Shown one piece after another: positions 7,746-17,831 of a stretch of 53,388 nucleotides of DNA. The notes under the pieces are model-generated. The model worked only from the letters and a program-made list of their open reading frames with translations. It was not told the DNA's origin and did no database searches. The number at the start of each line of letters is the position of its first letter. The stretch's first letter is position 1. This stretch comes from a virus: the IMG/VR virus record IMGVR_UViG_3300015245_000011, positions 1 through 53,388 of that record. One strand, written 5' to 3'. Position numbers and translations under genes: made by a program.

Positions 7746-10142
7746 TCAGTACGCCGTGGCCATACACGACAGAATATCGCTCGCCGTCCAGGCAGCCGCT
7801 GTCCCTGCTGCCGCAAAGTTCCCAATCGTGGCGGTCGTGGCGCTGGTGGCCGTTTGTTTGGTCGTAAAGACCGTAGCACTGGTAGTGGTATTATCGGTAC
7901 ATTGAACAGCCCAGCCGACGTTGGCGGTGGGCAGACCAATCACCCCGCTGGTAGCGCTTCCTCCTGTGCCAACGTTGATCGTAAAACTGCACGTGCCATT
8001 GTTGTTGGGAATCGAGGGCGAGCTGCCAAAGCCTGAGGAGATCGTGGGGGCGACGGCTGAGCACAGGGCCTTCCCCGCCATACGCAGCACACTCGTACTA
8101 CTCACGTTCAGATCCCCGACCAGATTGAGATGGTTCCCCAGATTCGCCAGGCCCACCACACTGATGTCGCCTGTCGCGGTCATATTGCCCGCACTATAGA
8201 GATCACCGGCATACAGCACACTACTGCTGCGGTCCCGGTTAGCGAGGTACTGGCCACTGAGCCCAATGAGATCGACGTCGCCCGCGACCCGTACCTTGGC
8301 CACATTGGCGTAGCGTACGGCCGTTGCGGCTGAGCCCGCAAAATAGGCGTAGCCATTGACATATGGCGCCATCCCATTGGCAAAACCCATCGAGGAGCCC
8401 GTCGTGAGATTGGACGCCGTCCAGGTCCCCAGCGTGCCGTCCGCATTGAGACTGGCGTATTCAATGGAGGCAATGACAGTGCCCGCCGTATTGTTGCCGC
8501 CGACCCGGTAGATAGTGCCATTGGCGACGTAGGCCGCAAACTCAGACGCCACCACCGTCATACTGGTTGAGGTCGCAAACACCCCAGGCGCCCCCGAGGT
8601 CCCAAGGAGACTTTTGCGGGTAGTGGCAATCTCATTGGTATAGGTATTGTCCACTTTGCCACCGATATAGTAGAGATAGCCATTGGCGCTAAAGGCCGCG
8701 CCATCGGCCACGGAGATATCCAGGGCATTGCTGGAGGTGGTCCAGGAGCTTAACGTGCCGTTGGCGTTCACCGTCGCATAGTAGACCGTCGCCACGGCAG
8801 CGCCGGCGGTGGTAAAGCCCCCGAGCACATAGATGGTGCCATTGGTATAGACTGCCTGGGCATCATAGAGCGCTACCGGCAAGGCCGTCGTCGTCGCCCA
8901 AGTCCCGACGGTGCCGTCCGCATTGGGCTTGCTGTAGTAAACCGTGGTGGCAGCCGTATTGATGTTACTGGTAAGATGCCCGCCGAGGATATACAGCATG
9001 CCGTTGGCCACCACGCCAGCACTCCCCGAGCGGGCCAGTGGCAGGGTATTCGTCCCTTCGACCGTCCACGACGCGATCGTGCCATTGGCAGCAATCTTGC
9101 CAATTTCAATGGCGGTGGTAGGCGTTACGCCATCAGAGCCTTTGCCACCAATGGAATAGAGATAGCCGGCGTGGGTGAGGACCCGGGCATGGCGCACGAC
9201 GGCATTGAGCACCGTCGTGGTGGTAAAGCTGGCCTGAAAATCGGCGTTCTGGGCGTTGTTAAACGTCGCACTGGGGCCAAAGAACCGGGCACTTTCAACG
9301 CTGGTATTATCGGTTGTTGACGTGGCGGCGGTGCCGGGATAACTAAAGATCGTGACCAGGCCCGTTCCCGTCCCCGTACTAATGCCCGGTCCTATCGCCA
9401 ACTGGCCCCCGTTCTTGTTGGTCGCCCCGCTGGTGGCACCGCCCGCTTGCAGCGTCAGGGCGCTGCCCGCCGTGTTACTCGTGGTAAAGCGCTCGAGGGC
9501 CACGGTGCGTGCCGCATCGCCGCCCAGACTGAAGGCCGAAGACGGAGCGGTAGTCAGAATGCCCACGCGGTGATTGGTGGCATCAACAATGAGCGTGCTG
9601 GTGTCGACTACGACGGTATTGCCGGAGGCGCCGGTGAGCGTCAGGCTGGTTAGTGACGGGGTGGCTGTGTACGCGGGAAGCGTGCCCGTACCTGCCGAGG
9701 CCAGCACCGACCCTGTGGCGACGGCGGCGACCTTACTCAGCGCCGTTGTGGTACTGGCGGCGAGCAGATCCCCAATGGCATACGACGCAAAGCCCGTACC
9801 GCCGCTGGTGGCTGGTAAGGGCGTGGTGAGGACGAGGGCACCCAATGTGGCGGTGTCCGTGGCTTTGACGTACGTGAAACCGGCATCGGCCCCTAAGACG
9901 CCGCTGTCATTAAAAATCACTTGCGTATTTGAGCCTGGCGATGGCACGCTTGCCCCTGAGACGCAGCCAAAACTATTGGTGGAGCGGGTGTACGTCAGGC
10001 CCTGCGTGGGGCAGTTACTGAGCGGCAGGTGATAGACGCCGCCCACGACATCAGTCACATCGACAAAGGTATCTTGGGCCAGGACGGGAACGGTAAGTAC
10101 GAGGAGACAGAACCACAGCAATACAACAACCCATCGTTTCAT
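7746..10142 (-). CDS. Tail fibre with six-bladed Kelch-like propeller and signal peptide, 798 aa
   Basis: Starts MKRWVVVLLWFCLLVLTVPVLAQ, a clear signal sequence. Residues 25-300 are beta-repeat fibre sequence (VIFNDSGVLGADAGFTY, TPLPATSGGTGFASY) typical of phage fibres. Residues about 310-620 hold six Kelch-like blades with Gly-Gly motifs at regular 52-55 residue spacing: YSIGGK, YILGGH, YVLGGF, YYIGGK, YRVGGN and a degenerate YFAGSA, each with a Trp before the next blade. A C-terminal domain ends the protein. The propeller is probably the receptor- or glycan-binding part. The ATG at 10142 has GGAG upstream; the in-frame extension beyond it is untranslated divergent promoter region. Confidence 0.75.
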   Translation of the reverse strand: MKRWVVVLLWFCLLVLTVPVLAQDTFVDVTDVVGGVYHLPLSNCPTQGLTYTRSTNSFGCVSGASVPSPGSNTQVIFNDSGVLGADAGFTYVKATDTATLGALVLTTPLPATSGGTGFASYAIGDLLAASTTTALSKVAAVATGSVLASAGTGTLPAYTATPSLTSLTLTGASGNTVVVDTSTLIVDATNHRVGILTTAPSSAFSLGGDAARTVALERFTTSNTAGSALTLQAGGATSGATNKNGGQLAIGPGISTGTGTGLVTIFSYPGTAATSTTDNTSVESARFFGPSATFNNAQNADFQASFTTTTVLNAVVRHARVLTHAGYLYSIGGKGSDGVTPTTAIEIGKIAANGTIASWTVEGTNTLPLARSGSAGVVANGMLYILGGHLTSNINTAATTVYYSKPNADGTVGTWATTTALPVALYDAQAVYTNGTIYVLGGFTTAGAAVATVYYATVNANGTLSSWTTSSNALDISVADGAAFSANGYLYYIGGKVDNTYTNEIATTRKSLLGTSGAPGVFATSTSMTVVASEFAAYVANGTIYRVGGNNTAGTVIASIEYASLNADGTLGTWTASNLTTGSSMGFANGMAPYVNGYAYFAGSAATAVRYANVAKVRVAGDVDLIGLSGQYLANRDRSSSVLYAGDLYSAGNMTATGDISVVGLANLGNHLNLVGDLNVSSTSVLRMAGKALCSAVAPTISSGFGSSPSIPNNNGTCSFTINVGTGGSATSGVIGLPTANVGWAVQCTDNTTTSATVFTTKQTATSATTATIGNFAAAGTAAAWTASDILSCMATAY

Positions 10143-10162
10143 GCTACACTCCATAAGTGGCA

Positions 10163-10178
10163 CCGGGTTCGAAACCGG
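10163..10178. promoter_or_regulatory. Dyad in divergent intergenic region
   Basis: CCGGGTTCGAAACCGG is a near-perfect inverted repeat (CCGG arms around TTCGAA). It sits between the minus-strand Kelch fibre gene (start 10142) and the plus-strand HNH gene (start 10238). It could be an operator for either gene or a recognition site for the endonuclease (inference). It is not a tRNA. Confidence 0.4.
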
Positions 10179-10237
10179 GGCAGGGTTCATCGCCTGCCAG
10201 CCACATCCTCTGATGCCTTTGTGATGTAAGGAAGACC

Positions 10238-10792
10238 ATGTACAAACGCGACCTAGAAGCCGCCAAAGTCTACAATAAGAAATATCACCAGAATCATTAC
10301 GAGGAACATCTAAAACAGGGCGCCATCTACCGCGAAAATAATAGGGCACTCCTTGCTCAAAAGCAGCGAAAGTATTACGCGCTTCATAGAAAGGAAAGGC
10401 TGCTTAATACTAAAACCTATTTTAATACTCATAAAGATTTATGTCACCATCTCTCGAAACGCTATAAATCTCGCAAAAGACATGCACTACACGTTGATCT
10501 TAGTCTTCAGCAATGGGAAGAAATCCAAGCTGCCTATCATTACCGCTGTGTCTACTGCGATAAGAAACCACGCAAGCTCGAAATGGATCACATTACCCCA
10601 TTATCGAAGAATGGCAATCATACTGCCACAAATATTGTCCCCGCCTGCCGAAGCTGTAATGCCAAAAAGAGAGATAAAAAACCACTTGTTCCTGTTCAAC
10701 CAATTCTCCTCACCGTTGCTCAACCAAAACCTAGTCTCCTGGTTGTGGCAAAGGAGGTTGCTCCTTTTTCCACTGATACCCTTCAGAAGTAA
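10238..10792 (+). CDS. HNH endonuclease, free-standing
   Basis: 184 residues. A basic helical N-terminus (about 85 residues) is followed by an HNH core: YRCVYCDKKPRKLEMDHITP, then HTATNIVPACRSCNAKKRDK, with two CxxC zinc pairs, the DH pair and the Asn/His helix. Such free-standing enzymes are often homing endonucleases. It is transcribed against the surrounding minus-strand structural genes, is markedly AT-richer than they are, and its 3' end overlaps 62 bases of the next gene's C-terminus. This points to a recent mobile insertion. Confidence 0.85.
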   Translation: MYKRDLEAAKVYNKKYHQNHYEEHLKQGAIYRENNRALLAQKQRKYYALHRKERLLNTKTYFNTHKDLCHHLSKRYKSRKRHALHVDLSLQQWEEIQAAYHYRCVYCDKKPRKLEMDHITPLSKNGNHTATNIVPACRSCNAKKRDKKPLVPVQPILLTVAQPKPSLLVVAKEVAPFSTDTLQK

Positions 10793-13700
10793 GGGCACCG
10801 GCGAGTGCTCCAAAGACTTTACCGGCCTGCGGACTATTCACTGGAGTATGCATTGCCTGTGTCAGCCATCGCACGATACGGGGATTCGTCAGTATTTCGG
10901 TTGTCACCTTAGCGCCTCCAACAGCCGTACCGAGTCCAACTGTCAATGCCCCAGCAATTTTTGAACCAAAAATGCGGGTCGAACCATCCGCTTCAAAGGT
11001 GACAATAAACGGAAAGTGGCGTGCCGCATAGGGGACTTCTCTCCCATGCTGCGCGAGGACCATGGCCGTTTCCCCCAGATGGTGTAACTCATCAAGCATA
11101 CGCGGATCAGGGAAGAGTTCTTTGGCCACATCGGGATTGCGGCGCAGCATGTTGACATGGTCAACCAGGCGACGCCCATCAATCATTCTGGTTCCTGGAT
11201 CAATGTGGAAAGCCGGGGCCAACGCATCATGTTGGACTGCTTCCCAGGCAATGGGGTCGTTGACCACCTGGCGGTACTTTTTGAGTAGCACCGGGTTATC
11301 AAGCACCGTGAGGGCCTGTTCCATGGCATCGGCTTTACGCAGCGCCGCTTTGAGCGGTTGCAGACTATTGCCGTAGAGAACTTGCTCAGCTGGTCCACGG
11401 ATGGCATGAATCCCATCAAGCGCTTTGCCAATGTCCAGGTTCCCCTGACGATCAGTGGCGCTGCGAAAGATATCAGAGAGCCGGAGTTCCCCAGCGGTTT
11501 TCCAGTAGGGACCAGCCTGGCGCTCAAGTTCCTTCAGCACAACCGGATCGTCAGTAGTCAGGGAGCGTTGCAGCGCTGACGCCTGCCTAAGACTTTGCTG
11601 GATGTTGGGAACCTGATTCCCTGACCACAAGACTTGCGCCATGCCCGTACTTTGGAGTTCCTGCATCTCTGTGAGGGCGGCATCGAAGTTGGTGACCCCT
11701 GTAACTGGATCGCGGTTGCGCTCAAGGAGCTGACTGAGACGAATGTCGCCAACTTGTTTGGCATCGATGGGGGTCATCTGCCTGGTAAGATCCTGGTAGA
11801 TCAGGGGATCAGTCGTGGTCAGAGCCTTTTCCATAGCGGCAGTGCGGTCGAGTTGCACTTTGAGTCGGTTAATCTGTCCCTGCGGAAAGAGCTCTGCTTC
11901 AGCAATAGGCGTAAGCGCCTGTAAACGTTCCTGGACTTTCGTAGGCGAGAGGACTTTCGTCACGGTATCTGTGCTGATGTTCTCCATACGGCGTAACCAC
12001 ATAAAACCGACTCTATCCATGAGCGTGTCACCCAGCACAAAGCGCAGGGCCTTCAAATCCTCTGGGCGTTCATTTTGTACGATATGGGTTAGGACGTCAT
12101 CAGGACTGGCTTTGGAGAGTTGCATCATCAACGGTGAGTTATAGAGCCGTGCTCCACGCTCATAGAGCGCTTGAGCATCGCGCAAGGGACGTTCAATACT
12201 TGGGTCAAGGACTCTGGCGGTTTTGAACAGTTCCCCTTCAAGATTCTTTTGGGCATTGCCCCACAGAAGTTCACGCAACCGTTCACCAGCTTCTGCTGGC
12301 TGATTGCCAATGTTCATTCCTGGATGACGCCTGAGTGCGTTCAGTTCAGAGAGAATTTGCTGGGCTTCATCGAACTGGACGAAGTTTGGTTTTTCAAGCA
12401 GGTTGCGTGCGATAAGGATATGGGGATCTTCCATCGCTGGCACACGACCCATGCGACCCTGGCCTTCCATCATCGCTTGGGGTACCTGGAGACCTTGCTC
12501 GTAGCCACCAAGAATAGTACGGGCTTCCTCCTTGAGCGGCTGCAGATTGACCATCCGCCCTTCAAGCATCTGGTTCATCTGCGTGAGCGTTTGTCCCAAC
12601 TCCGGGACCAGTTGGCGGTCGACGTAGATTGCTAATGGTTGGGTAGCATCGCCTTTGAGCTTCTGCGCTTCGTCAAGAATGGTGGTCAGACGCGTACGAA
12701 TATCAAACGCCATATCGGCAGTAATGGTGTCCGGAAGCATCGCTAGAGACTTTTTGATGTCTTCCAAGTCGTGAAAGATACTGAGGTTCTGGGTACCTGG
12801 CGGCGCAGGAGTGCGCTGCAAACTGCTTTTGAGTGCTCTGGCATCGACAGGCGATTGATTCACGACGTCGCGCAGATGCGCAAACGCTTTATTGGTTGCT
12901 TGTTGTTGCTGCTCAATAGCCTCAGGAACACGCCTGAGCACTTCTCTGGGAACATACTGTAAATCTTGATCTGTCCCCATAGAGAGATGCGGACGTAGCC
13001 GCGCCTGAGCGTCAAGTGTTGTCTGACGCCTGTTTGGCAAGATGGGACGCAGCGGCGCTTCTAAATCAAGCATCGAGCGTTCAACTGGTTGTGCAATATT
13101 TTGTTCTGGACTTCCGGATACAGCCCCGCCTCGAAAATGGGTCTGGTACTGCTGGAGTTCATTGTCAATAAGTTGTCGGGCTTTTTCTTTGATCTGTCTA
13201 AAACGTCCACCGCCAGGGAGATGTTCGAGCAGTTCAGACGTGCTCCGTAAAAAGGGACTCTTGGTGGTTACGCTGACTGGCGCCTGCCCACCAACACTTT
13301 CAAGAGTTTGCCTTACGGTTGTTCCCTGAGGTGTTTCAGCGACAGCGCGCCGCATCGCATTCACCGTGCCGCCAGCGCCAACTCCGGAAAGTTCACCGGT
13401 CGCCGTGAGAATGCCATGAAGTTCGGGATCATTGTAATGCTCGCTATCCAGAAAATTGGCAGCGCGTGCCGCAACGTCAGCGCTGAGCCCTGTGACAATT
13501 GCCTTATACACCGTAGGGCCAACCTGCTGCACAAAGTTCCAGAGACGCGAGCGACCCAGTTGTGTTGCCACGGGAATCGCTGCTGAGCCTCCAGGAATGG
13601 CAAGTGATATGGCAGTTGGTACCCCTACTTCGAGTTGCGCTCGTGCGCCACGACGGACTCTATCACGCATTTGTTCATCAGACTCACCGGGTACTTGCTC

Positions 13701-13991
13701 TGGAATGTTTGTGCCGGCATAACTGCCCATCCCGCGCTTGAGTGCCCCAGGAATTTGCTTGAGTAGACGCTGATACCAGGGAGAAGTATCGCGTGGATCA
13801 TCAAGTGTTGCTCCTGTCAACCTTGGTCCCTGTAAAGTCTGCGGTGTTGCCTTCGGTGTTGTCTGCGGCGTTGTCTGTACGGATGGCGGAGGGCCAATAA
13901 GCTTATCGGTTTTTGCCCGGTCCCCTGGCGAATACGTTTCGTAGTCACGCCAGATGTCTGCTTTCTCTTCATCGGTATACGTACGCGGCAT
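10731..13991 (-). CDS. Large internal virion / DNA-ejection protein, 1086 aa (putative)
   Basis: Charged, mostly helical protein with a Pro/Thr-rich N-terminus (about 35-60) and long coiled-coil stretches. A hydrophobic Gly/Ala segment lies near the C-terminus (IAGALTVGLGTAVGGAKV). Large helical proteins next to other Ala/Gly-rich virion proteins downstream of the tail genes are typical ejection proteins of podoviruses, which enter the host envelope ahead of the DNA. No lysozyme or transglycosylase motif was found. Its last 21 codons are overlapped by the HNH gene on the other strand. Function is inferred from position and composition. Confidence 0.6.
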   Translation of the reverse strand: MPRTYTDEEKADIWRDYETYSPGDRAKTDKLIGPPPSVQTTPQTTPKATPQTLQGPRLTGATLDDPRDTSPWYQRLLKQIPGALKRGMGSYAGTNIPEQVPGESDEQMRDRVRRGARAQLEVGVPTAISLAIPGGSAAIPVATQLGRSRLWNFVQQVGPTVYKAIVTGLSADVAARAANFLDSEHYNDPELHGILTATGELSGVGAGGTVNAMRRAVAETPQGTTVRQTLESVGGQAPVSVTTKSPFLRSTSELLEHLPGGGRFRQIKEKARQLIDNELQQYQTHFRGGAVSGSPEQNIAQPVERSMLDLEAPLRPILPNRRQTTLDAQARLRPHLSMGTDQDLQYVPREVLRRVPEAIEQQQQATNKAFAHLRDVVNQSPVDARALKSSLQRTPAPPGTQNLSIFHDLEDIKKSLAMLPDTITADMAFDIRTRLTTILDEAQKLKGDATQPLAIYVDRQLVPELGQTLTQMNQMLEGRMVNLQPLKEEARTILGGYEQGLQVPQAMMEGQGRMGRVPAMEDPHILIARNLLEKPNFVQFDEAQQILSELNALRRHPGMNIGNQPAEAGERLRELLWGNAQKNLEGELFKTARVLDPSIERPLRDAQALYERGARLYNSPLMMQLSKASPDDVLTHIVQNERPEDLKALRFVLGDTLMDRVGFMWLRRMENISTDTVTKVLSPTKVQERLQALTPIAEAELFPQGQINRLKVQLDRTAAMEKALTTTDPLIYQDLTRQMTPIDAKQVGDIRLSQLLERNRDPVTGVTNFDAALTEMQELQSTGMAQVLWSGNQVPNIQQSLRQASALQRSLTTDDPVVLKELERQAGPYWKTAGELRLSDIFRSATDRQGNLDIGKALDGIHAIRGPAEQVLYGNSLQPLKAALRKADAMEQALTVLDNPVLLKKYRQVVNDPIAWEAVQHDALAPAFHIDPGTRMIDGRRLVDHVNMLRRNPDVAKELFPDPRMLDELHHLGETAMVLAQHGREVPYAARHFPFIVTFEADGSTRIFGSKIAGALTVGLGTAVGGAKVTTEILTNPRIVRWLTQAMHTPVNSPQAGKVFGALAGALTSEGYQWKKEQPPLPQPGD

Positions 13992-15856
13992 TAGTTTGCC
14001 TCATCCGATTCATCGAGTAATTCCTTGCCCGTGCGCGGTTGCACATCTTCTCCTGGTTCACTGCCAAAATAAAAGTCTTTCTCGGGTTTACGGGTTTTGG
14101 GATTAATCCCTTTGAGCATGAGCGCTTTCTCAACAACGGCCTTTTCTGGTCGCAAATAGCTGGTTTGTAACGCCACCAGCTTTTCCCGCACGGCCGAAGG
14201 ACTGGTGGTCCAGGCGACCGGGTCAAAGAGTTCGTTGGCCAGTTTGATATCGGCAACTGCGACCGTTTTTGCGCCGGCTGAGGCGCCTTTTTTAATAGCG
14301 CTGGCATGCAGATAGGCGAGGACCGCTGCCAAGACACGCACCGTTGGGGCGCCAGGATTCATCATGTCCTGCGCGGCTTGTGGGTTTTCTGCCAGCACCT
14401 GGTTAATATCCCCGCGGGTTTTGGCCAGATCGATCACGCGTCTGGTGGCATCGACCGCTTGCGTCAGCGTCTTTTTATCGTTGGGGTCTTTGTAAGCGCC
14501 AATGGCTGACGCGGCGGTTTGCCAGGCATTGTTGAGAAAGCCGCCGATACCGACACTGCGCCAGTTGAGCAGCGGATAAATATCTCCAGACACCTTTTCC
14601 GCCATCTCAATCGCATCCAGGGCCGCAATCTGCGGTTCCGCTTCTTTGACGCGGCGCTGAAACAGCGGCTCTTGCTTCCTGGCATCCAGGTAGTCCTGGA
14701 TTTTCGTAAAGTTGGCATCGTCCATGGTCGCAAGATCGCTGGATGGAATAACCCCTCGCGTATGTAACCGCCTGGCCACGGCGACTTCGTCATGCGTAAA
14801 CGGCGGTAAGCCTTTGGCGCGACGTTCTGCGGCAATGGTATCAGCGATACGTTTCGGTGTCGGGCCGGAGCCAGGCTGGGTTGGCACCGCTGGCACCGCG
14901 CCAGCATTCCTGTTACGGTACGCCTGATCGTGCTGTGGCGTTGAGGTGGCCGTGGGAGGGGCTGGACTTGCTGGCGGCGGCGCGTCAACCGCTTCTGCCT
15001 GGTTGGGATACGCTCGCAGGAAACCACGCAGCGCTGCCATCGTTTTGAGTTGGAGCGCTTGCGGATCATCCGTGAGCATCCCATCCATGACCTGTTTGCC
15101 GTAGACTTCGCCTGTTTTGGTAAAGTAGTCTTGATACGAGCGCTCAAGGGCTGGCACGGGTGCCGCCTGTCCTGGAGGCCCGCTAGCGGCCCGTGGTGCC
15201 ACGCGCTGCGGTGCGGGTTGTGCAGGGGCTGTACTCCCTGGTGCAGGCTGTGGCGGAGCCACAGGAGGGGTTTGCGGTGGTGTCTGGCCTGTGGCGCCTG
15301 GCAGCGGCGCATTGAAGGGGTAATAGCCACCCTCGGCACTGCCACGGACCGAACGGTTGACGATAATCTGCATCAACTGCGTATCTTCCGGTGCGGGATC
15401 TTCGCCACGTTCTAGTGCCCCAAAGTAGCGCCGCATGGATTGCAGTTGTGCGGTATCTTTGATGCCCGCCGTTTTCTTGAGTTCACCCTCGGCCGCAGCG
15501 GCCAACATGGGATTGCTCTTATCAGCGGCCATGACTGAGAGACTGCGCAGCTTGCGGATATAGGCGGTTTCTCCCATACCGCCAAGCGTCGCCGACTGCG
15601 CATCGTACTCGTACTTCCTGGTCTGAGGATTGAAGATATACGAGCCGTGCGCGCCAGCAGAAATAGGCTTGGGCCGCTCCAACTCTTCGCGGGTTTTCTG
15701 AATACGCAGCCGCGCCTCTTCCAATGTCAGGGGCCGCATGGCCCGCCGCTGCTGCAACTCCTCGTCTTTGTCGATCAGCTCGGGGACAGCTTGCAAACCT
15801 TCGGCCGTGGCGGTAAGGGCTGGCCCAAGGACTTTGAGAGCAGTGGGGAAAGCCAC
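13991..15856 (-). CDS. Internal virion protein, 621 aa (putative)
   Basis: Helical, with a charged N-terminal third (LEEARLRIQKTREELERPK), a Pro/Ala/Gln-rich linker around residues 190-320 (PPQTPPVAPPQPAPG) and a helical C-terminal half. Its start overlaps the next gene's stop and its own stop overlaps the 1086-residue gene's start, so all are translationally coupled. Such linker-joined helical proteins usually form the inner core or ejectosome of short-tailed phages. No specific family was recognised. Confidence 0.6.
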   Translation of the reverse strand: MAFPTALKVLGPALTATAEGLQAVPELIDKDEELQQRRAMRPLTLEEARLRIQKTREELERPKPISAGAHGSYIFNPQTRKYEYDAQSATLGGMGETAYIRKLRSLSVMAADKSNPMLAAAAEGELKKTAGIKDTAQLQSMRRYFGALERGEDPAPEDTQLMQIIVNRSVRGSAEGGYYPFNAPLPGATGQTPPQTPPVAPPQPAPGSTAPAQPAPQRVAPRAASGPPGQAAPVPALERSYQDYFTKTGEVYGKQVMDGMLTDDPQALQLKTMAALRGFLRAYPNQAEAVDAPPPASPAPPTATSTPQHDQAYRNRNAGAVPAVPTQPGSGPTPKRIADTIAAERRAKGLPPFTHDEVAVARRLHTRGVIPSSDLATMDDANFTKIQDYLDARKQEPLFQRRVKEAEPQIAALDAIEMAEKVSGDIYPLLNWRSVGIGGFLNNAWQTAASAIGAYKDPNDKKTLTQAVDATRRVIDLAKTRGDINQVLAENPQAAQDMMNPGAPTVRVLAAVLAYLHASAIKKGASAGAKTVAVADIKLANELFDPVAWTTSPSAVREKLVALQTSYLRPEKAVVEKALMLKGINPKTRKPEKDFYFGSEPGEDVQPRTGKELLDESDEAN

Positions 15857-16089
15857 TAGTCCTCTCCTCTCTTTTCGAGGATGACCGCCTCGCCGCCATC
15901 CTCATGCCAGGGAAACAGCGGAAAACGCGTGGCATCGTCAGGCGGGCGATACTCCGGAAGAAAGCGCTGCGTTACTTCGAGGAAGGCTTCCGGGGTCACA
16001 GCGCACACCCCCAGAAAACTCCGCGCGTGGCAGTAGTGATAGATTTCCCGCAGCGTCAGGGGCGTAATCTCTTGAGTCGTGATACGCAT
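15856..16089 (-). CDS. Small conserved-looking phage protein, 77 aa
   Basis: Not recognised. It begins MRITTQEITPLTLREIYHYCHAR and contains a helix with several His/Tyr residues (IYHYCHAR), then an acidic tail. It sits between two ejection-type genes and overlaps the downstream start by one base. Small proteins in this place often act as assembly chaperones for the virion core (inference). Confidence 0.6.
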   Translation of the reverse strand: MRITTQEITPLTLREIYHYCHARSFLGVCAVTPEAFLEVTQRFLPEYRPPDDATRFPLFPWHEDGGEAVILEKRGED

Positions 16090-16125
16090 ATGTCCTGAAA
16101 CCCATAGAGTGATTAGATGACATTT

Positions 16126-17817
16126 TTACTCTAAGCCATAATCATACGCGTAAGCGGCTGCGGGGGGCCCTCCGCCAGTATCGCCGCCTCCAAACGATTT
16201 GATAAAGTCGGTGTTGTATTGCTGCCCCAGGGCATCGGTCGACGTCCCTACGTCAGGATTTTGTCCTCCCCCTCCGCCCCCAAAGAGTTTGCTCAGCAGT
16301 CCCACGGCCCCTGGACTCGTCGCCGCGCCGCCAAACAGCAGTTTGCCCAGTTGGGCGACCTGGTCAGAGAGACCTTTGTAGGCGCCAGACTGATCCGCCT
16401 GCGGACCACCTGAAGCGCCAGGCACGTACTGGTCAGGTTTGGGGAGTTGGGCGGGAAACGGCGGCTGTGGCGGATCGGGACTATACGGGCCTCTGAGCGG
16501 ATTATAGGCACTCAGTGCTTGTCCCTGGCTACTTAAGAAATGCTGCATCGCCTGTTGCTGCAACTGGTTATAGTACGGCGCCATGGCATCGGCCGTGGCT
16601 CTGGACGCGGCGCCGCCGTCTGACTGTCCGCGCATCGCCAGATCACGTTGCACGCCACGGAGCAGGTTATCGGTCATGCCCTGACTCATCGGCTGGTAGA
16701 GTTGCTGGGCGCCAGCGGCGACCTGTGCCGGGTCACTGAGGCGCCCGGCCACGCCGGCCCGGCCTTCATTCGCCGTAGCGGCATTGGCTCTATCCGTGGC
16801 TGTTTGCCCCGTTTGTTCCTGAAACGCTTGCTGCTGCTGCTGCTGGTAGTGTTGGAGCAGGGCTTGATACATCTGGGCGTACTGCGTTTGCTGCTGAAAG
16901 TTGCCCTGGGACTGGTTATAGAGCGTCTCGAGACGCTTCAGGACTTCAGGCATGGCGGCGAGACTCAAGGCAGACCCGGTCAGACCGACACCGCTGGTCA
17001 GCAGTGGGCCAAGCGTATTGATCCAATCCATGGTGCCGGTGCCGCCTGTATCTGTACCGCCTGTACTTTCCGCCATACCCCGTCCTCCACTGTCTTGTAA
17101 GGTATCACCGCCCGTGCTGCCTCCCAGTGCCTCTTCCCCCGCCCCACCGGCAAACGAGCCCGCCGTCCCGAGCCCTGGAATCCCCGTATAGGCGCTTGCC
17201 ACGGAGCCAAGGAATCCCCCTGCCGAAGCACCACCAGGATTTTGCGCCAGGTTGCGGGCACTGTTGAGCAGCGAGGCCCCCTGCAAGGCCTGCTGTCCGG
17301 TAATGCCGGTGCCAAAGAGGCCTTCGCCGGTCGAAAAGGTACTGGCGGGCAAGGCCCCAAACGTGCCGCCTTCCAGTTCTGGCGCCAGGGCTGCCCCGGT
17401 AGCAGCACCCGTTTCTCCGACGCCGGCGCCCGCCCCAGCCGCCGCGGCTCCCGGCGCCAGAGCGACACCGCCGGCAAAGGCAGCGGCTGCCAGCGCCGCA
17501 AAGAGATACGGATCGTTTTCCACAAAGCCAAAGAACCCGCCCGTGCGATCATCGTGCACGTTCCACTTGCCACTTGCCGGGTCATAGTTTTGGTACACGC
17601 CGGACGGCACCAGGGAGGGCGGCGCTGGGGTGGGACGTGTCTGCCCGCTCTGCGGGTCCTGGTAGGTCCCAAAAAACCCCGGTTGGCCTTTGCCCCAGTT
17701 ATACCAGTCCTCAGGGGTGAGCAGCGTCGGCGCACGGTTGGCGATGTCAAACCAGTCTTTGCCCAGCGCGCCATAGGGATCGCCGTAGGTGCCACTGTCG
17801 CCGCCGTCATCCCCCAT
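16126..17817 (-). CDS. Gly/Ala/Gln-rich internal virion (ejection) protein, 563 aa
   Basis: An N-terminal aromatic segment (KDWFDIANRAPTLLTPEDWYNW) is followed by a hydrophobic Ala/Gly run of about 45 residues (LFAALAAAAFAGGVALAPGA onward) able to insert in membranes. Then come Gly-rich stretches, a Gln-rich coiled coil with a run of six Gln (YQQQQQQAF) near residue 320, and a Gly-rich tail with five consecutive Gly. This composition is typical of podovirus ejection proteins that form a channel across the envelope. The ATG at 17817 is preferred to a GTG at 17826 for its AGGCGG spacing. Confidence 0.6.
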   Translation of the reverse strand: MGDDGGDSGTYGDPYGALGKDWFDIANRAPTLLTPEDWYNWGKGQPGFFGTYQDPQSGQTRPTPAPPSLVPSGVYQNYDPASGKWNVHDDRTGGFFGFVENDPYLFAALAAAAFAGGVALAPGAAAAGAGAGVGETGAATGAALAPELEGGTFGALPASTFSTGEGLFGTGITGQQALQGASLLNSARNLAQNPGGASAGGFLGSVASAYTGIPGLGTAGSFAGGAGEEALGGSTGGDTLQDSGGRGMAESTGGTDTGGTGTMDWINTLGPLLTSGVGLTGSALSLAAMPEVLKRLETLYNQSQGNFQQQTQYAQMYQALLQHYQQQQQQAFQEQTGQTATDRANAATANEGRAGVAGRLSDPAQVAAGAQQLYQPMSQGMTDNLLRGVQRDLAMRGQSDGGAASRATADAMAPYYNQLQQQAMQHFLSSQGQALSAYNPLRGPYSPDPPQPPFPAQLPKPDQYVPGASGGPQADQSGAYKGLSDQVAQLGKLLFGGAATSPGAVGLLSKLFGGGGGGQNPDVGTSTDALGQQYNTDFIKSFGGGDTGGGPPAAAYAYDYGLE

Positions 17818-17831
17818 CGTAGTCACCCGCC

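Noticed and set aside
10157-10185. T-arm-like GGTTCGAAACC
   Set aside because: The arm alone is a dyad; no anticodon or acceptor stem is present in either direction.
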